A DNA stretch of 64,000 nucleotides, taken from the NCBI RefSeq assembly GCF_026339955.1, contig NZ_JAPEPW010000001.1, positions 5,658,501-5,722,500 on the forward strand, written 5' to 3'. Under the pieces are notes generated by a model. That model saw only the letters and a list, made by a program, of their open reading frames with translations, was not told where the DNA came from and did not search any database. Both the position numbers and the translations under genes were made by a program. Source of the stretch: Streptomyces sp. NBC_01549 (lineage in GTDB: Bacteria; Actinomycetota; Actinomycetes; Streptomycetales; Streptomycetaceae). This document shows, piece by piece, positions 51,108 through 59,898 of the stretch (positions within the stretch are counted from its first letter, which is position 1; each line of letters begins with the position of its first letter).

Positions 51108-51431
51108 GGCTGATGGACCTCTTCGAATAGCGCGGAGGTCGCTCCCGGTCCGGTGGGGGACAGAGTGTTTCCGGAACTGGCGCCGAGGGGTGAAACCCAC
51201 GGTGCTGAGCGACGGAGGCAATTCTTAGCGGCCGCAAAATACTGTGGCAAAGGTGTGACGTACGACGGCAGGTAGTAGGGGCAGTAAGGGCAAATCGGGG
51301 CAGACTGTCACGTCTTCCCCGCTCACTATGGGCGGCTTCACCTCCTATGCACCTTCGTACGTGATGCGCGCCCTATGTGCGGGGTCACATCGACCCTGCG
51401 GAATTGTCACCGGCAGTTGCTGGAGCAACGC
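51108..51431. other. Leader region of the SLT gene
   Basis: No gene is seen. TGTGCGGGGTCACA at 51376-51389 is a good Crp-type palindrome (TGTG-N6-CACA) about 270 nt before the SLT start. The rest has mixed composition and may form a structured leader. Confidence 0.45.
51376..51389. promoter_or_regulatory. Crp-like palindrome upstream of the SLT gene
   Basis: TGTG-CGGGGT-CACA matches the actinobacterial Crp consensus (GTG-N6-CAC). Cell-wall lytic genes are known Crp targets in actinobacteria, so the assignment is plausible but untested. Confidence 0.4.
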
Positions 51432-52493
51432 TCAGCGTGAGGGGCCTTCCTCCGGAAGGACGAGGTGCACGTCCCCGAACTCGTGCCAGAGGTAGAGCCC
51501 GCTCAACGCCGCGGCGTAGCCGCGCTCGATCGCCGCCCGTCCCGCGATCGCCTCCAGCATCAGCAGATGCGAGGCCTCCGGCTCATGCAGTCCGGTCAGC
51601 AACCCGTCCACCACCCGCACCCCCCGCTCCGGGGTCACCACGAGGTCCGTCCAGCCCTTCCGGGCCCGGACCACCCCGTCGTCGTCGACGGCCGACTCGA
51701 CGGCGCGTACGGCCGTCGTACCGACCGCGAGGATCCGCCCCCCTCCCGCTCGCGCGGCGTTGATCAGCCGGGCCGACGCCTCGGGCACCTCGTACCGCTC
51801 CGGATACGGGGGCTCGTGCGCCTCCGCCGACGCGACACCGGTGTGCAGCGTGATCGGCGCGAACTGCACGCCCCGGCTCACCAGCTCCGCCACCAGGCGC
51901 GCGGTGAAGGGCCGCGCCGCGCTCGGCATCTCCGCACTGCCGCTGCCGTCGGCCGACGGCAGCGCGAACACCGTCTGATAGACGGACAGCGGCTGGTCCC
52001 GCCACGTATAGGAGTAGCGAATGGGCCGCCCGTGCCGCCGCAGCAGCCCGAGCACGTCCGGATCCGACACCCGCCCCCACCACAACCGCGAGCCGCACGG
52101 CGTCAGCGGCTCCTCCAGTACGAGGCGTACGTCCCCGGCGAGGCGCACCTCCGTATCCACGGGTCCGCCCGCGCGCGCACGTGTGGTGCCCTTTCCATCG
52201 GGATCCCTCAGCTCGACGGCCCACCGTCCGTCATCGCCCCGCGTGGAGAAATGCACCACCACACGCGCGTGCCCGATCCGCCCGTCCACGGCGGCGGCCA
52301 GCGTGGGGGACGTGTTGACGATCAGCAGATCGCCCGCCCTCAGCCGCCGCGGCAGCTCCACGAACGCGTGATGCGACACCTCCGTACCGCACGACACGAG
52401 CAGGCGTACGGAGTCCCGGTCCCGCCCGGGCCCGCGCTGCTCGGCCGGCACCCGCGCCGACCGCTCCTCCGGAACCCGCACGGTCGTCGTCAT
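51432..52493 (-). CDS. queA: S-adenosylmethionine:tRNA ribosyltransferase-isomerase (QueA)
   Basis: The 353-residue protein shows QueA features: LLVSCGTEVSHHAFVELPRRLRAGDLLIVNTSPTL, HTGVASAEAHEPPYPERYEVP and GLLTGLHEPEASHLLMLEAIAG. QueA transfers ribosyl from SAM to queuosine precursors in tRNA. No other queuosine genes are near. It is coupled by a four-base overlap to the upstream SDR. Confidence 0.87.
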   Translation of the reverse strand: MTTTVRVPEERSARVPAEQRGPGRDRDSVRLLVSCGTEVSHHAFVELPRRLRAGDLLIVNTSPTLAAAVDGRIGHARVVVHFSTRGDDGRWAVELRDPDGKGTTRARAGGPVDTEVRLAGDVRLVLEEPLTPCGSRLWWGRVSDPDVLGLLRRHGRPIRYSYTWRDQPLSVYQTVFALPSADGSGSAEMPSAARPFTARLVAELVSRGVQFAPITLHTGVASAEAHEPPYPERYEVPEASARLINAARAGGGRILAVGTTAVRAVESAVDDDGVVRARKGWTDLVVTPERGVRVVDGLLTGLHEPEASHLLMLEAIAGRAAIERGYAAALSGLYLWHEFGDVHLVLPEEGPSR

Positions 52494-53185
52494 CGCACCT
52501 CCAGCAGCGCCGGAGCGCCGTACCGGCCACTGGCGGGGCGCTCGTCCAGCAGCCGCAGAAAGGCCGGAACCACGCTGTCCGGCGTCGGCCGCGGACCGTC
52601 GTCGTCCGGTACGGCCGCCGCGTACAGGTCCGTGCCCATGTCCCCGGGATCCACGGCCCACACCCGCAGCCCGGGCTCCTCCTCGCCGAGCACGGCCGCC
52701 AGATGGTCCAGAGCGGCCTTGGACGCCCCGTACCCGCCCCATGTCTCGTACGCCTCCGTGGCCGCGTCCGAGCTGACGGCGACGACCGCACCCGTCTCCG
52801 CGGCCCGCAGCAGCGGCAGCGCCTCCTGGACCAGGCCCAGCGCCGCGACCACGTTGACCTCCAGGGCGTGGCGCAGCCCGTCCAGGGGCAGGTCCTCCAG
52901 GCGCACCAGCGGCTCGGCGCCCAGTGCGCTCGCGTTGTTCACCAGCAGGTCCACGCCGCCCAGCCCGCGGGCCGCCGCCACCAGCTCGGCGCGGTGCCCG
53001 GCGTCCCCCACATCCCCGGGCAGCGCCTCCACCCGGGTCCCGTACACGGACAGCGCCTCCGCTGTCTCCTCCAGCACCCCCGCGGTCCTGGCGTCGAGCA
53101 CCAGGTCCCAGCCGCGCTCCGCCAGGGCCGCGGCGAGCGCCCGCCCCAGCCCCTTCGAAGCCCCCGTGATGATCGCTACCGGCAT
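52490..53185 (-). CDS. SDR family oxidoreductase
   Basis: The 231-residue SDR has TGASKGLG (8-15), NNAS in VDLLVNNASALG and catalytic Tyr/Lys in GGYGASKAALDHLAAV. It ends DPGDMGTDLYAAAVPDDDG..ASGRYGAPALLEVR. Its stop overlaps the queA start, so they are co-expressed. The substrate is unknown; the pairing with queA is recurrent in memory for Streptomyces. Confidence 0.88.
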   Translation of the reverse strand: MPVAIITGASKGLGRALAAALAERGWDLVLDARTAGVLEETAEALSVYGTRVEALPGDVGDAGHRAELVAAARGLGGVDLLVNNASALGAEPLVRLEDLPLDGLRHALEVNVVAALGLVQEALPLLRAAETGAVVAVSSDAATEAYETWGGYGASKAALDHLAAVLGEEEPGLRVWAVDPGDMGTDLYAAAVPDDDGPRPTPDSVVPAFLRLLDERPASGRYGAPALLEVR

Positions 53186-53373
53186 GACGTCCGTCCCCTC
53201 GTCCCAGCGCCGCCGCTCCCGGCGGACGCCCTCAACGTAGGAGCCGGGCCGCCCCCGCCGCCTCGTGCGCGGGCCCCAATGACCTGGGGCCCTTCGCCCT
53301 AGGCCCAGCGGCCTAGGCAGCCGCCACCACAGGTCGGATACGCACTGTCACACCCCGCCGGTACTTTGGGGAC

Positions 53374-54528
53374 ATGAGCCAAGGCCCCCGGTCCGGTCTG
53401 TACGCGGTGAGCACCGCTCTGCTGGCCATGAGCAGGCACCTCGAGGTGCGCGACGTCCTCAAGACGATCGTCGCCTCGGCCCGCGAACTGCTCGACGCGC
53501 AGTACGCGGCGCTCGGTGTACCCGACGACCACGGAGGCTTCGCCCAGTTCGTGGTCGACGGCGTCAGTGACGCCCAGTGGAAGGCCATCGGCCCGCTTCC
53601 GCGCCAGCACGGCATCCTCGCCGCGATGCTGCACGAGGCCCGCCCCGAGCGCCTCGCCGACGTGCGCGCGGACCCCCGCTTCGAGGGCTGGCCCGCCGCC
53701 CACCCTGACATGTCCGACTTCCTGGGCCTGCCGATCCGCGACGGCGACGAGGTCATCGGCGCCCTGTTCCTGGCGAACAAGAACAAGAAGGACTGCTCCT
53801 CGCCGGCCGGCGGCTGCGGCTTCACCGGGGACGACCAGGAACTCCTGACGATCCTCGCCCAGCACGCGGCGATCGCCCTGACCAACGCCCGCCTCTACGA
53901 GCGCAGCCGCGAGCTCACCATCGCCGAGGAGCGCTCCCGGCTCGCCCATGAGCTCCATGACGCCGTCAGCCAGAAGCTCTTCTCCCTGCGCCTGACCGCG
54001 CAGGCCGCGGCCGCCCTCGTGGACCGCGACCCCGCCCGCGCCAAGGGCGAACTGCACCAGGTGGCCATGCTCGCCGCGGAGGCCACGGAGGAACTGCGCG
54101 CCGCCGTCATCGAGCTGCGCCCCGCCGCCCTCGACGAGGACGGCCTGGTCGCCACCCTGCGCACCCAGATACAGGTCCTCGACCGCGCCCACTCCGCGCG
54201 CGTGACCTTCGCCGGCCATGGGGTGCGGGCGCTGCCCGCGGCCCAGGAGGAGGCGGTGCTGCGCGTCGCCCAGGAGGCCCTGCACAACGCACTGCGGCAT
54301 TCTGGAGCCGGCCGGGTCGACGTCACCCTGGAGAAGCGCGGCCCCAGCACCGTCCTGCGCGTCAGTGACGACGGCAGCGGCTTCGAGCCCACGGCGACAC
54401 GCACCGCGGGACGCCACCTGGGCCTGGTCTCCATGCGCGACCGGTCGAGCGGGGTCGGCGGCACCCTCAGTGTGGAATCGGCGCCCGGAAAGGGCACCAC
54501 GATCGAGATGGAGGTTCCTGGTGGCTGA
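53374..54528 (+). CDS. GAF-domain sensor histidine kinase (HisKA_3 type)
   Basis: The 384-residue cytoplasmic kinase has a GAF domain (about 20-175) with CSSPAGGCGF near 141-150, where two Cys could bind a cluster or haem. A HisKA_3 region follows with phosphorylated His195 (HELHDAVSQKL) and then a HATPase (EALHNALRHSGAGRV). The response regulator gene overlaps its end by eight bases, so they form a two-component pair. Confidence 0.92.
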   Translation: MSQGPRSGLYAVSTALLAMSRHLEVRDVLKTIVASARELLDAQYAALGVPDDHGGFAQFVVDGVSDAQWKAIGPLPRQHGILAAMLHEARPERLADVRADPRFEGWPAAHPDMSDFLGLPIRDGDEVIGALFLANKNKKDCSSPAGGCGFTGDDQELLTILAQHAAIALTNARLYERSRELTIAEERSRLAHELHDAVSQKLFSLRLTAQAAAALVDRDPARAKGELHQVAMLAAEATEELRAAVIELRPAALDEDGLVATLRTQIQVLDRAHSARVTFAGHGVRALPAAQEEAVLRVAQEALHNALRHSGAGRVDVTLEKRGPSTVLRVSDDGSGFEPTATRTAGRHLGLVSMRDRSSGVGGTLSVESAPGKGTTIEMEVPGG

Positions 54529-55162
54529 GGCAATCAAGGTGCTGCTCGTCGACGACCACCAAGTGGTCCGCCGGGGCCTGCGCACCTTCCTCGAAGTGCA
54601 GGACGACATCGAGGTCGTGGGTGAGGCGTCCGACGGCGCCGAAGGGGTCGCCCGCGCCGAGGAGCTGAAGCCCGACGTCGTCCTCATGGATGTCAAGATG
54701 CCGGGAATGGACGGCATCGACGCGCTGCGCAAGCTCCGCGAGCTCGCCAACCCCGCGCGCGTGCTGATCGTCACCAGCTTCACCGAACAGCGCACGGTCG
54801 TCCCGGCCCTGCGCGCGGGCGCCGCCGGCTATGTCTACAAGGACGTGGACCCCGACGCCCTCGCCGGGGCCATCCGCTCCGTGCACGCCGGGCACATCCT
54901 GCTGCAGCCCGAGGTGGCGGGTGCACTGCTGTCCCAGGAGGAGGCCAACTCTGGCCAGGGGAGAGGCGGTTCACTCACCGAACGGGAGCGCGAAGTGCTC
55001 GGCCTGATCGCGGACGGCCGCTCCAACCGGGAAATCGCACGCGCGCTCGTCCTCTCCGAGAAGACCGTCAAGACGCATGTCTCGAACATCCTGATGAAGC
55101 TCGACCTCGCCGACCGCACGCAGGCCGCGCTCTGGGCGGTACGCCATGGGGCGGCGGGCTGA
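54521..55162 (+). CDS. NarL/LuxR-family response regulator
   Basis: The 213-residue regulator has a receiver domain with phospho-acceptor Asp57 (VVLMDVKMPGMDG) and a C-terminal LuxR HTH (LTEREREVLGLIADGRSNREIARALVLSEKTVKTHVSN). It starts at a GTG overlapping the kinase stop. It is the partner of the GAF kinase. Targets are unknown. Confidence 0.93.
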   Translation: MAEAIKVLLVDDHQVVRRGLRTFLEVQDDIEVVGEASDGAEGVARAEELKPDVVLMDVKMPGMDGIDALRKLRELANPARVLIVTSFTEQRTVVPALRAGAAGYVYKDVDPDALAGAIRSVHAGHILLQPEVAGALLSQEEANSGQGRGGSLTEREREVLGLIADGRSNREIARALVLSEKTVKTHVSNILMKLDLADRTQAALWAVRHGAAG

Positions 55163-55321
55163 TCAGCCGCGTGTCGGCGGCAACTCGGAGGGTTCCGCTC
55201 CGGGCTGAGATTCATACCGTCGTGTGTATGTCACCCGGTTGGCGCATCCTCCGGGGATCTCGGCCGTTCTCCAGTGCGTGCCGCGGCGACTGCCGCGGTG
55301 ATCGCTAGGGAGGGCTCAGAA

Positions 55322-55567
55322 GTGAAGAACCTGAAGAAGGCCACGGCTGTCGCGATGGTGGCCGGCGGGCTGGTCGCCGCCGGTGCCGGTATGGCCTCCG
55401 CGACGGACGGCTCGTGGGCGGGCGGCAGCGCCCAGGGCTCCCCGGGCGTCGTCTCGGGCAACGTCATCCAGGCCCCTATCCACATCCCCGTGAACGCGGT
55501 CGGCAACAGCGTGAACGTCATCGGTGTCCTGAACCCGGCCTTCGGCAACCTGGGTCTCAACCACTGA
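55322..55567 (+). CDS. chpE: Short chaplin lacking cysteines, ChpE-like
   Basis: The 81-residue protein has a signal peptide (KNLKKATAVAMVAGGLVAAGAGMASA) and one chaplin domain (GSPGVVSGNVIQAPIHIPVN to NPAFGNLGLNH). The two Cys typical of chaplins are absent, as in ChpE. Chaplins assemble into amyloid-like surfactant layers that let aerial hyphae rise. A terminator hairpin follows at 55591-55619. Confidence 0.92.
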   Translation: MKNLKKATAVAMVAGGLVAAGAGMASATDGSWAGGSAQGSPGVVSGNVIQAPIHIPVNAVGNSVNVIGVLNPAFGNLGLNH

Positions 55568-55590
55568 GCCCCACACCCCACCACCCCCAC

Positions 55591-55619
55591 CGGCCTCCCA
55601 GGATTCTCCTGGGAGGCCG
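55591..55619. terminator. Terminator after chpE
   Basis: CGGCCTCCCAGG and CCTGGGAGGCCG form a 12-bp stem with a five-base loop. Confidence 0.85.
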
Positions 55620-55644
55620 ACTGCCGTGTCCCTCCGGGGGCAGG

Positions 55645-55740
55645 GGGGGGCTGGTGCCCAGCCCCGCCCCCCAGGGGCGCGGGGAACTGCGCGCCCAGCC
55701 CCCACCCACCCGCGGTCAACGAACCCACCCGGTGGTCTGG
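55645..55740 (+). repeat. Dispersed Streptomyces intergenic repeat, copy B
   Basis: AGGGGCGCGGGGAACTGCGC followed by GCCCAGCCCCCACCC matches the intergenic repeat at 31042-31125. It lies in the 230-nt gap between chpE and the next gene, together with G-runs. Confidence 0.6.
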
Positions 55741-55799
55741 GGGCGGAGCCCTCAGGTTCGGGATGGGTCGGGTAAGGGCGGCGGGGGCGGAAACAACCC

Positions 55800-56588
55800 T
55801 CAGCGCACCCCCCGCTCCCGCTCCTCCACGAACGCGTTGTACGCCGCGACCTGCGCCCGCCGAGCCGTCCGCTCGACCGGCCGCAGCGCCACCGCCCGCG
55901 CGGACATCTCCGACGCACTCACTGCCCCGCCATGCCCGTTCTCGTACGCGACGGAGATCAGCAACCCCACCCGCTGGGCCAGCTCCAGCACCCGCACCGC
56001 ACGCGGCGGATACCCGGGCGCCAACACCTCCCGCCCCCGCTCGGCCCGAGCCCGATACGCATCGACCGCCGCCTCGGCAACCGGCCCCGACCCCGCCACG
56101 TCGAGTCGCGACAACACCTCCGTGGCCTCCCGCAGTGCCTCCGCGAGCTCCCGCTCGGCCTCCCCGAGCGAGGGCACATCCGCGGGCGATGCCTCCCGCA
56201 CGGTGAGGCAGTGCCACACCACCTCGACATGGACATCACCGTCGGGACCGGCCTCGTACACCTCGGGGACGAGCCCGAGCGCCGCCCCGTGGCAGACCAC
56301 CGCCTCCTCCGCCTCGAGGGCCCGCGCATTGAAGTCCGGCGGGCCGCTCAGCCCGAGCGGATGCCCCGGCGCGGGCAGCGCGACCCGCAGCCCGGTCACC
56401 CCGAGCGCGCGCAGCCGGCCGAGGGCGAGCGTGAGCCCGACGGGGCCGGACTCACCCGGCAGCCCCTCGACCCGGTGTACCGCGTCCTCACCGACGATGG
56501 CGAGCACCGCGTCATCCGGCGAAACGAATCCGGCCAAAAGGGCATTTCCCCATGCGGCCAAGCGTCCTGAGCGTGGTTCCGAGAGCAT
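55800..56588 (-). CDS. Conserved Streptomyces protein of unknown function
   Basis: The 262-residue protein has Ala-rich helices with conserved-looking segments RLAAWGNALLAGFVSPDDAVLAIVG and FNARALEAEEAVVCHGAALGLVPEVYEAGPDGD. No known domain, signal peptide or membrane helix is seen. It is divergent from the ABC ATPase gene and probably a genuine core gene by its codon bias. Confidence 0.8.
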   Translation of the reverse strand: MLSEPRSGRLAAWGNALLAGFVSPDDAVLAIVGEDAVHRVEGLPGESGPVGLTLALGRLRALGVTGLRVALPAPGHPLGLSGPPDFNARALEAEEAVVCHGAALGLVPEVYEAGPDGDVHVEVVWHCLTVREASPADVPSLGEAERELAEALREATEVLSRLDVAGSGPVAEAAVDAYRARAERGREVLAPGYPPRAVRVLELAQRVGLLISVAYENGHGGAVSASEMSARAVALRPVERTARRAQVAAYNAFVEERERGVR

Positions 56589-56709
56589 GCGTCCACCCTA
56601 AGGACCGACCGATGGATGGGAGCGACCGACCGGTGGCGTAGGTTTTCCCTGGGGGCTGCGTCCACAGACGTAAGCGACGGCCGAGACTGCAATGGGAGAC
56701 AACGCGCTC

Positions 56710-57501
56710 ATGAGCGATGTACTGGAGCTGGAGGACGTATCCGTGGTCCGAGAGGGCCGGGCTCTGGTGGACCAGGTCTCCTGGTCGGTCAAGGAGGGGG
56801 AGCGCTGGGTCATCCTCGGCCCGAACGGCGCCGGAAAGACGACCCTCCTGAATCTCGCCTCCAGCTATCTCTTCCCCAGCGAGGGCACCGCCACCATCCT
56901 CGGCGAGACCCTCGGCAAGGTCGACGTCTTCGAGCTGCGCCCGCGCATCGGCGTGGCGGGCATCGCCATGGCCGAGAAGCTCCCCAAGCGCCAGACCGTC
57001 CTGCAGACCGTGCTGACGGCCGCCTACGGCATGACAGCGGGCTGGCACGAGGACTACGAGGACATCGACGAACAGCGCGCCCGCGCCTTCCTCGACCGCC
57101 TCGGCATGAGCGACTACCTGGACCGCCGGTTCGGCACGCTCTCCGAGGGCGAGCGCAAGCGCACGCTGATCGCCCGCGCCCTGATGACCGACCCCGAGCT
57201 GCTCCTGCTCGACGAGCCCGCCGCGGGCCTCGATCTCGGCGGCCGCGAGGACCTGGTCCGCCGTCTCGGCCGCCTCGCCCGCGACCCGATCGCCCCCTCC
57301 ATGATCATGGTCACGCACCATGTCGAGGAGATCGCTCCCGGCTTCACCCACGTCCTGATGATCCGTCAGGGCAAGGTACTCGCCGCGGGCCCGCTCGAGC
57401 TCGAACTCACCTCGCGCAACCTCTCCCTCTGCTTCGGACTCCCGCTCGTCGTCGAGCAGGTTGGCGACCGCTGGACCGCGCAGGGCCTGCCGCTGTCCTG
57501 A
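56710..57501 (+). CDS. ABC transporter ATP-binding protein (stand-alone)
   Basis: The 263-residue ATPase has Walker A GPNGAGKTT, signature LSEGERKR (Gly-Glu variant of LSGGQ), Walker B LLLLDEPAAGLDLGG and switch His in MVTHHVEE. It resembles the ModF/molybdate-like stand-alone family. An ATG 18 nt upstream is also possible. No permease gene is adjacent; an NfeD-SPFH pair follows. Confidence 0.88.
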   Translation: MSDVLELEDVSVVREGRALVDQVSWSVKEGERWVILGPNGAGKTTLLNLASSYLFPSEGTATILGETLGKVDVFELRPRIGVAGIAMAEKLPKRQTVLQTVLTAAYGMTAGWHEDYEDIDEQRARAFLDRLGMSDYLDRRFGTLSEGERKRTLIARALMTDPELLLLDEPAAGLDLGGREDLVRRLGRLARDPIAPSMIMVTHHVEEIAPGFTHVLMIRQGKVLAAGPLELELTSRNLSLCFGLPLVVEQVGDRWTAQGLPLS

Positions 57502-57654
57502 CCGACAGGAGCACCCGGCACCGACAACCCGGCACCGGCGACCCCGAACCAAGGCGCCCCGTACGCGAGATGCGGCACGAAACACCCGGTACGAGCCCCT
57601 TCTCAACCGATCTGCGCCCTGTCCGCGCCCGGCCCGCGGACCTACCATGACCAC

Positions 57655-58089
57655 GTGAACGACATCAACGCATGGGAGTGGTGGCTCGTCGGCGCGGCCG
57701 CGCTGGGCATTCCGCTCGTGCTGACCGCGATGCCGGAGTTGGGCATGCTCGCCCTCGGCGCCGCAGCGGCGGCGGCGACAGCGGGCCTCGGCGGCGATGT
57801 CGTCCTTCAGGTGGTCGTCTTCGCCGTCGTCTCGTTCGCGCTCATCGCCGTCGTACGTCCCGTCGCGGCCCGACACCGCGCCCAGCGTCCCCAACTCGCC
57901 ACTGGAGTCGAGGCGTTGAAGGGAAAACAGGCCATCGTCCTGGAGCGGGTGGACGGTTCGGGCGGTGGTCGGATCAAACTCGGCGGAGAGATCTGGTCGG
58001 CGCGCGCCCTCGACATCGGGCAGGCCTACGAGGTGGGCCAGGAGGTGGACGTCGTGGACATCGAAGGAGCCACGGCGATTGTGATGTGA
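57655..58089 (+). CDS. NfeD family membrane protein
   Basis: The 144-residue protein has three to four helices (WWLVGAAALGIPLVLTAMPELGMLALGAAAAAATAGLGG) and a C-terminal OB-fold (ALKGKQAIVLERVDGSGGGRIKLGGEIWSARAL). NfeD proteins partner SPFH/stomatin proteins, and one is encoded just downstream. It starts at a GTG. Confidence 0.9.
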   Translation: MNDINAWEWWLVGAAALGIPLVLTAMPELGMLALGAAAAAATAGLGGDVVLQVVVFAVVSFALIAVVRPVAARHRAQRPQLATGVEALKGKQAIVLERVDGSGGGRIKLGGEIWSARALDIGQAYEVGQEVDVVDIEGATAIVM

Positions 58090-58220
58090 CCTCGTGCGAC
58101 GCAAGTGAACCGAACGCCCCACGTGGCAGACGACGGTCTGTCAGACTCGTCGAGCAAGATCTTCAACAACCATAAGATCTTTCGGAATTACCGAGGCGGA
58201 GAAGGGTACGGGGAGCATCG

Positions 58221-59153
58221 ATGGCACCAATCATCATCGTCCTGATCATTCTGGTGGTGTTGGTCTTCATTGCCCTGATCAAGACCATCCAGGTCATCCC
58301 ACAGGCCAGCGCGGCCATCGTCGAGCGTTTCGGCCGCTACACGCGGACCCTGAACGCGGGCCTGAACATCGTGGTCCCGTTCATCGACTCGATCCGCAAC
58401 CGCATCGACCTGCGTGAACAGGTCGTGCCGTTCCCGCCGCAGCCGGTGATCACCCAGGACAACCTGGTGGTCAACATCGACACGGTCATCTACTACCAGG
58501 TCACCGACGCGCGCGCCGCCACCTACGAGGTCGCCAGCTACATCCAGGCGATCGAGCAGCTCACCGTCACCACCCTGCGCAACATCATCGGTGGCATGGA
58601 CCTGGAGCGGACCCTCACCTCCCGCGAGGAGATCAACGCGGCCCTGCGCGGCGTCCTCGACGAGGCCACCGGCAAGTGGGGCATCCGCGTCAACCGCGTC
58701 GAGCTCAAGGCGATCGAGCCGCCCACCTCCATCCAGGACTCGATGGAGAAGCAGATGCGCGCCGACCGTGACAAGCGCGCGGCGATCCTCACCGCCGAAG
58801 GTATCCGCCAGTCGCAGATCCTCACCGCCGAGGGTGAGAAGCAGTCCGCGATCCTGCGCGCCGAAGGTGAGGCCAAGGCCGCCGCCCTGCGCGCGGAGGG
58901 CGAGGCGCAGGCCATCCGTACGGTCTTCGAGTCCATCCACGCCGGCGATGCCGACCAGAAGCTCCTCGCCTACCAGTACCTCCAGATGCTCCCCAAGATC
59001 GCCGAGGGCGACGCCAACAAGCTCTGGATCGTGCCCAGCGAGATCGGCGACGCCCTCAAGGGCCTGAGCGGCGCCATGGGCAACTTCGGCCCCATGGGCG
59101 GTGGTTCGAGCGGAGGCGGCGAGCGCCGCGAGAAGCCGTCCGTCACCGACTGA
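58221..59153 (+). CDS. SPFH-domain (stomatin/prohibitin-like) membrane protein
   Basis: The 310-residue protein has an N-terminal membrane helix (IIIVLIILVVLVFIALI), an SPFH domain (QASAAIVERFGRYTRTLNAGLN; AEGIRQSQILTAEGEKQSAIL repeated Ala/Glu coiled coil) and a Gly/Ser-rich tail. Such proteins form membrane microdomain scaffolds and work with NfeD. It lies 131 nt downstream of nfeD and may have its own promoter. A 20-bp terminator hairpin follows. Confidence 0.92.
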   Translation: MAPIIIVLIILVVLVFIALIKTIQVIPQASAAIVERFGRYTRTLNAGLNIVVPFIDSIRNRIDLREQVVPFPPQPVITQDNLVVNIDTVIYYQVTDARAATYEVASYIQAIEQLTVTTLRNIIGGMDLERTLTSREEINAALRGVLDEATGKWGIRVNRVELKAIEPPTSIQDSMEKQMRADRDKRAAILTAEGIRQSQILTAEGEKQSAILRAEGEAKAAALRAEGEAQAIRTVFESIHAGDADQKLLAYQYLQMLPKIAEGDANKLWIVPSEIGDALKGLSGAMGNFGPMGGGSSGGGERREKPSVTD

Positions 59154-59163
59154 CGCGCTGGTC

Positions 59164-59222
59164 CCTACGACGATGGGGCCCACTTCCTGCCTTTCGGCGG
59201 AGGTGGGCCCCATCGTCGTAGG
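59164..59222. terminator. Very long bidirectional terminator hairpin
   Basis: CCTACGACGATGGGGCCCAC and GTGGGCCCCATCGTCGTAGG form a 20-bp perfect stem between the convergent SPFH and HNH genes. Confidence 0.9.
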
Positions 59223-59233
59223 AACTGCCGGGC

Positions 59234-59740
59234 CTAGGCCGCGGGCTGGGCCAGCCACTCCGGGAGGGCGTCGAGGTCGTCCCGGCCCAGCGCCAGCAGC
59301 ATCGCGTCCGCGGGCGTCGGCTCGAACGGCTGCCGCAGCAGCGGCATACCCGCCTGCTCCGGAGTCCGGGCCGCCTTGCGGTGATTGTCCTCCGCGCAGG
59401 ACGCCACCGTGTTCAGCCAGGAGTCCTGACCGCCCTGCGCACGCGGCACCACGTGGTCGACCGTCGTCGCCCGCCTTCCGCAGTACGCGCACCTGTGCCG
59501 GTCACGTACGAGCACACCGCGCCTCGACCACGGCGCTTGTCTTCGGAAAGGCACCCTCACATACCTGCACAGCCTGATGACTCGGGGCACGGGTATGTCC
59601 AGCGCGGCGCCGCGCATACGGAGTTCGGGGTGGGCCTGCTCGACGACAGCCTTGTCCTGCAGCACCAGAACGACGGCTCGGTTCAACGTCACCGTCGACA
59701 GCGGCTCAAAGCTTGCGTTCAGAACCAGCGTGTCCCGCAT
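59234..59740 (-). CDS. HNH endonuclease
   Basis: The 168-residue protein has the HNH region CAYCGRRATTVDHVVPRAQGG..NTVASCAEDNHRKAARTPEQAGM with paired Cys ligands. An N-terminal domain (LNASFEPLSTVTLNRAVVLVLQDKAVVE) matches the common Streptomyces core HNH protein rather than a homing or phage nuclease. The ATG is preceded by GGAGGTGGGCTGG. Cellular role is unknown, perhaps in DNA repair. Confidence 0.9.
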   Translation of the reverse strand: MRDTLVLNASFEPLSTVTLNRAVVLVLQDKAVVEQAHPELRMRGAALDIPVPRVIRLCRYVRVPFRRQAPWSRRGVLVRDRHRCAYCGRRATTVDHVVPRAQGGQDSWLNTVASCAEDNHRKAARTPEQAGMPLLRQPFEPTPADAMLLALGRDDLDALPEWLAQPAA

Positions 59741-59830
59741 CCAGCCCACCTCCCGTGCGCACCGGCCCACCCCCTGGCGGGCTTGGATCAACTCTGGCCG
59801 GGCACGCCGAGATGGACAACGCAATAAAAA

Positions 59831-59868
59831 TGCCCGCCTCTGATCACTTCCAAGACCAGAGGCGGGCA
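59831..59868. terminator. Terminator after the PEBP gene
   Basis: TGCCCGCCTCTG and CAGAGGCGGGCA form a 12-bp stem just downstream of the minus-strand PEBP gene. Confidence 0.85.
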
Positions 59869-59898
59869 AACGTTCAGTGAACGTGTGTCTTCACCGCT

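Noticed and set aside
51108..51330. A c-di-AMP (ydaO) riboswitch in the SLT leader
   Set aside because: A GGGGTGAAACCC-like core occurs only on the strand opposite to the gene, and the rest of the consensus is not seen.
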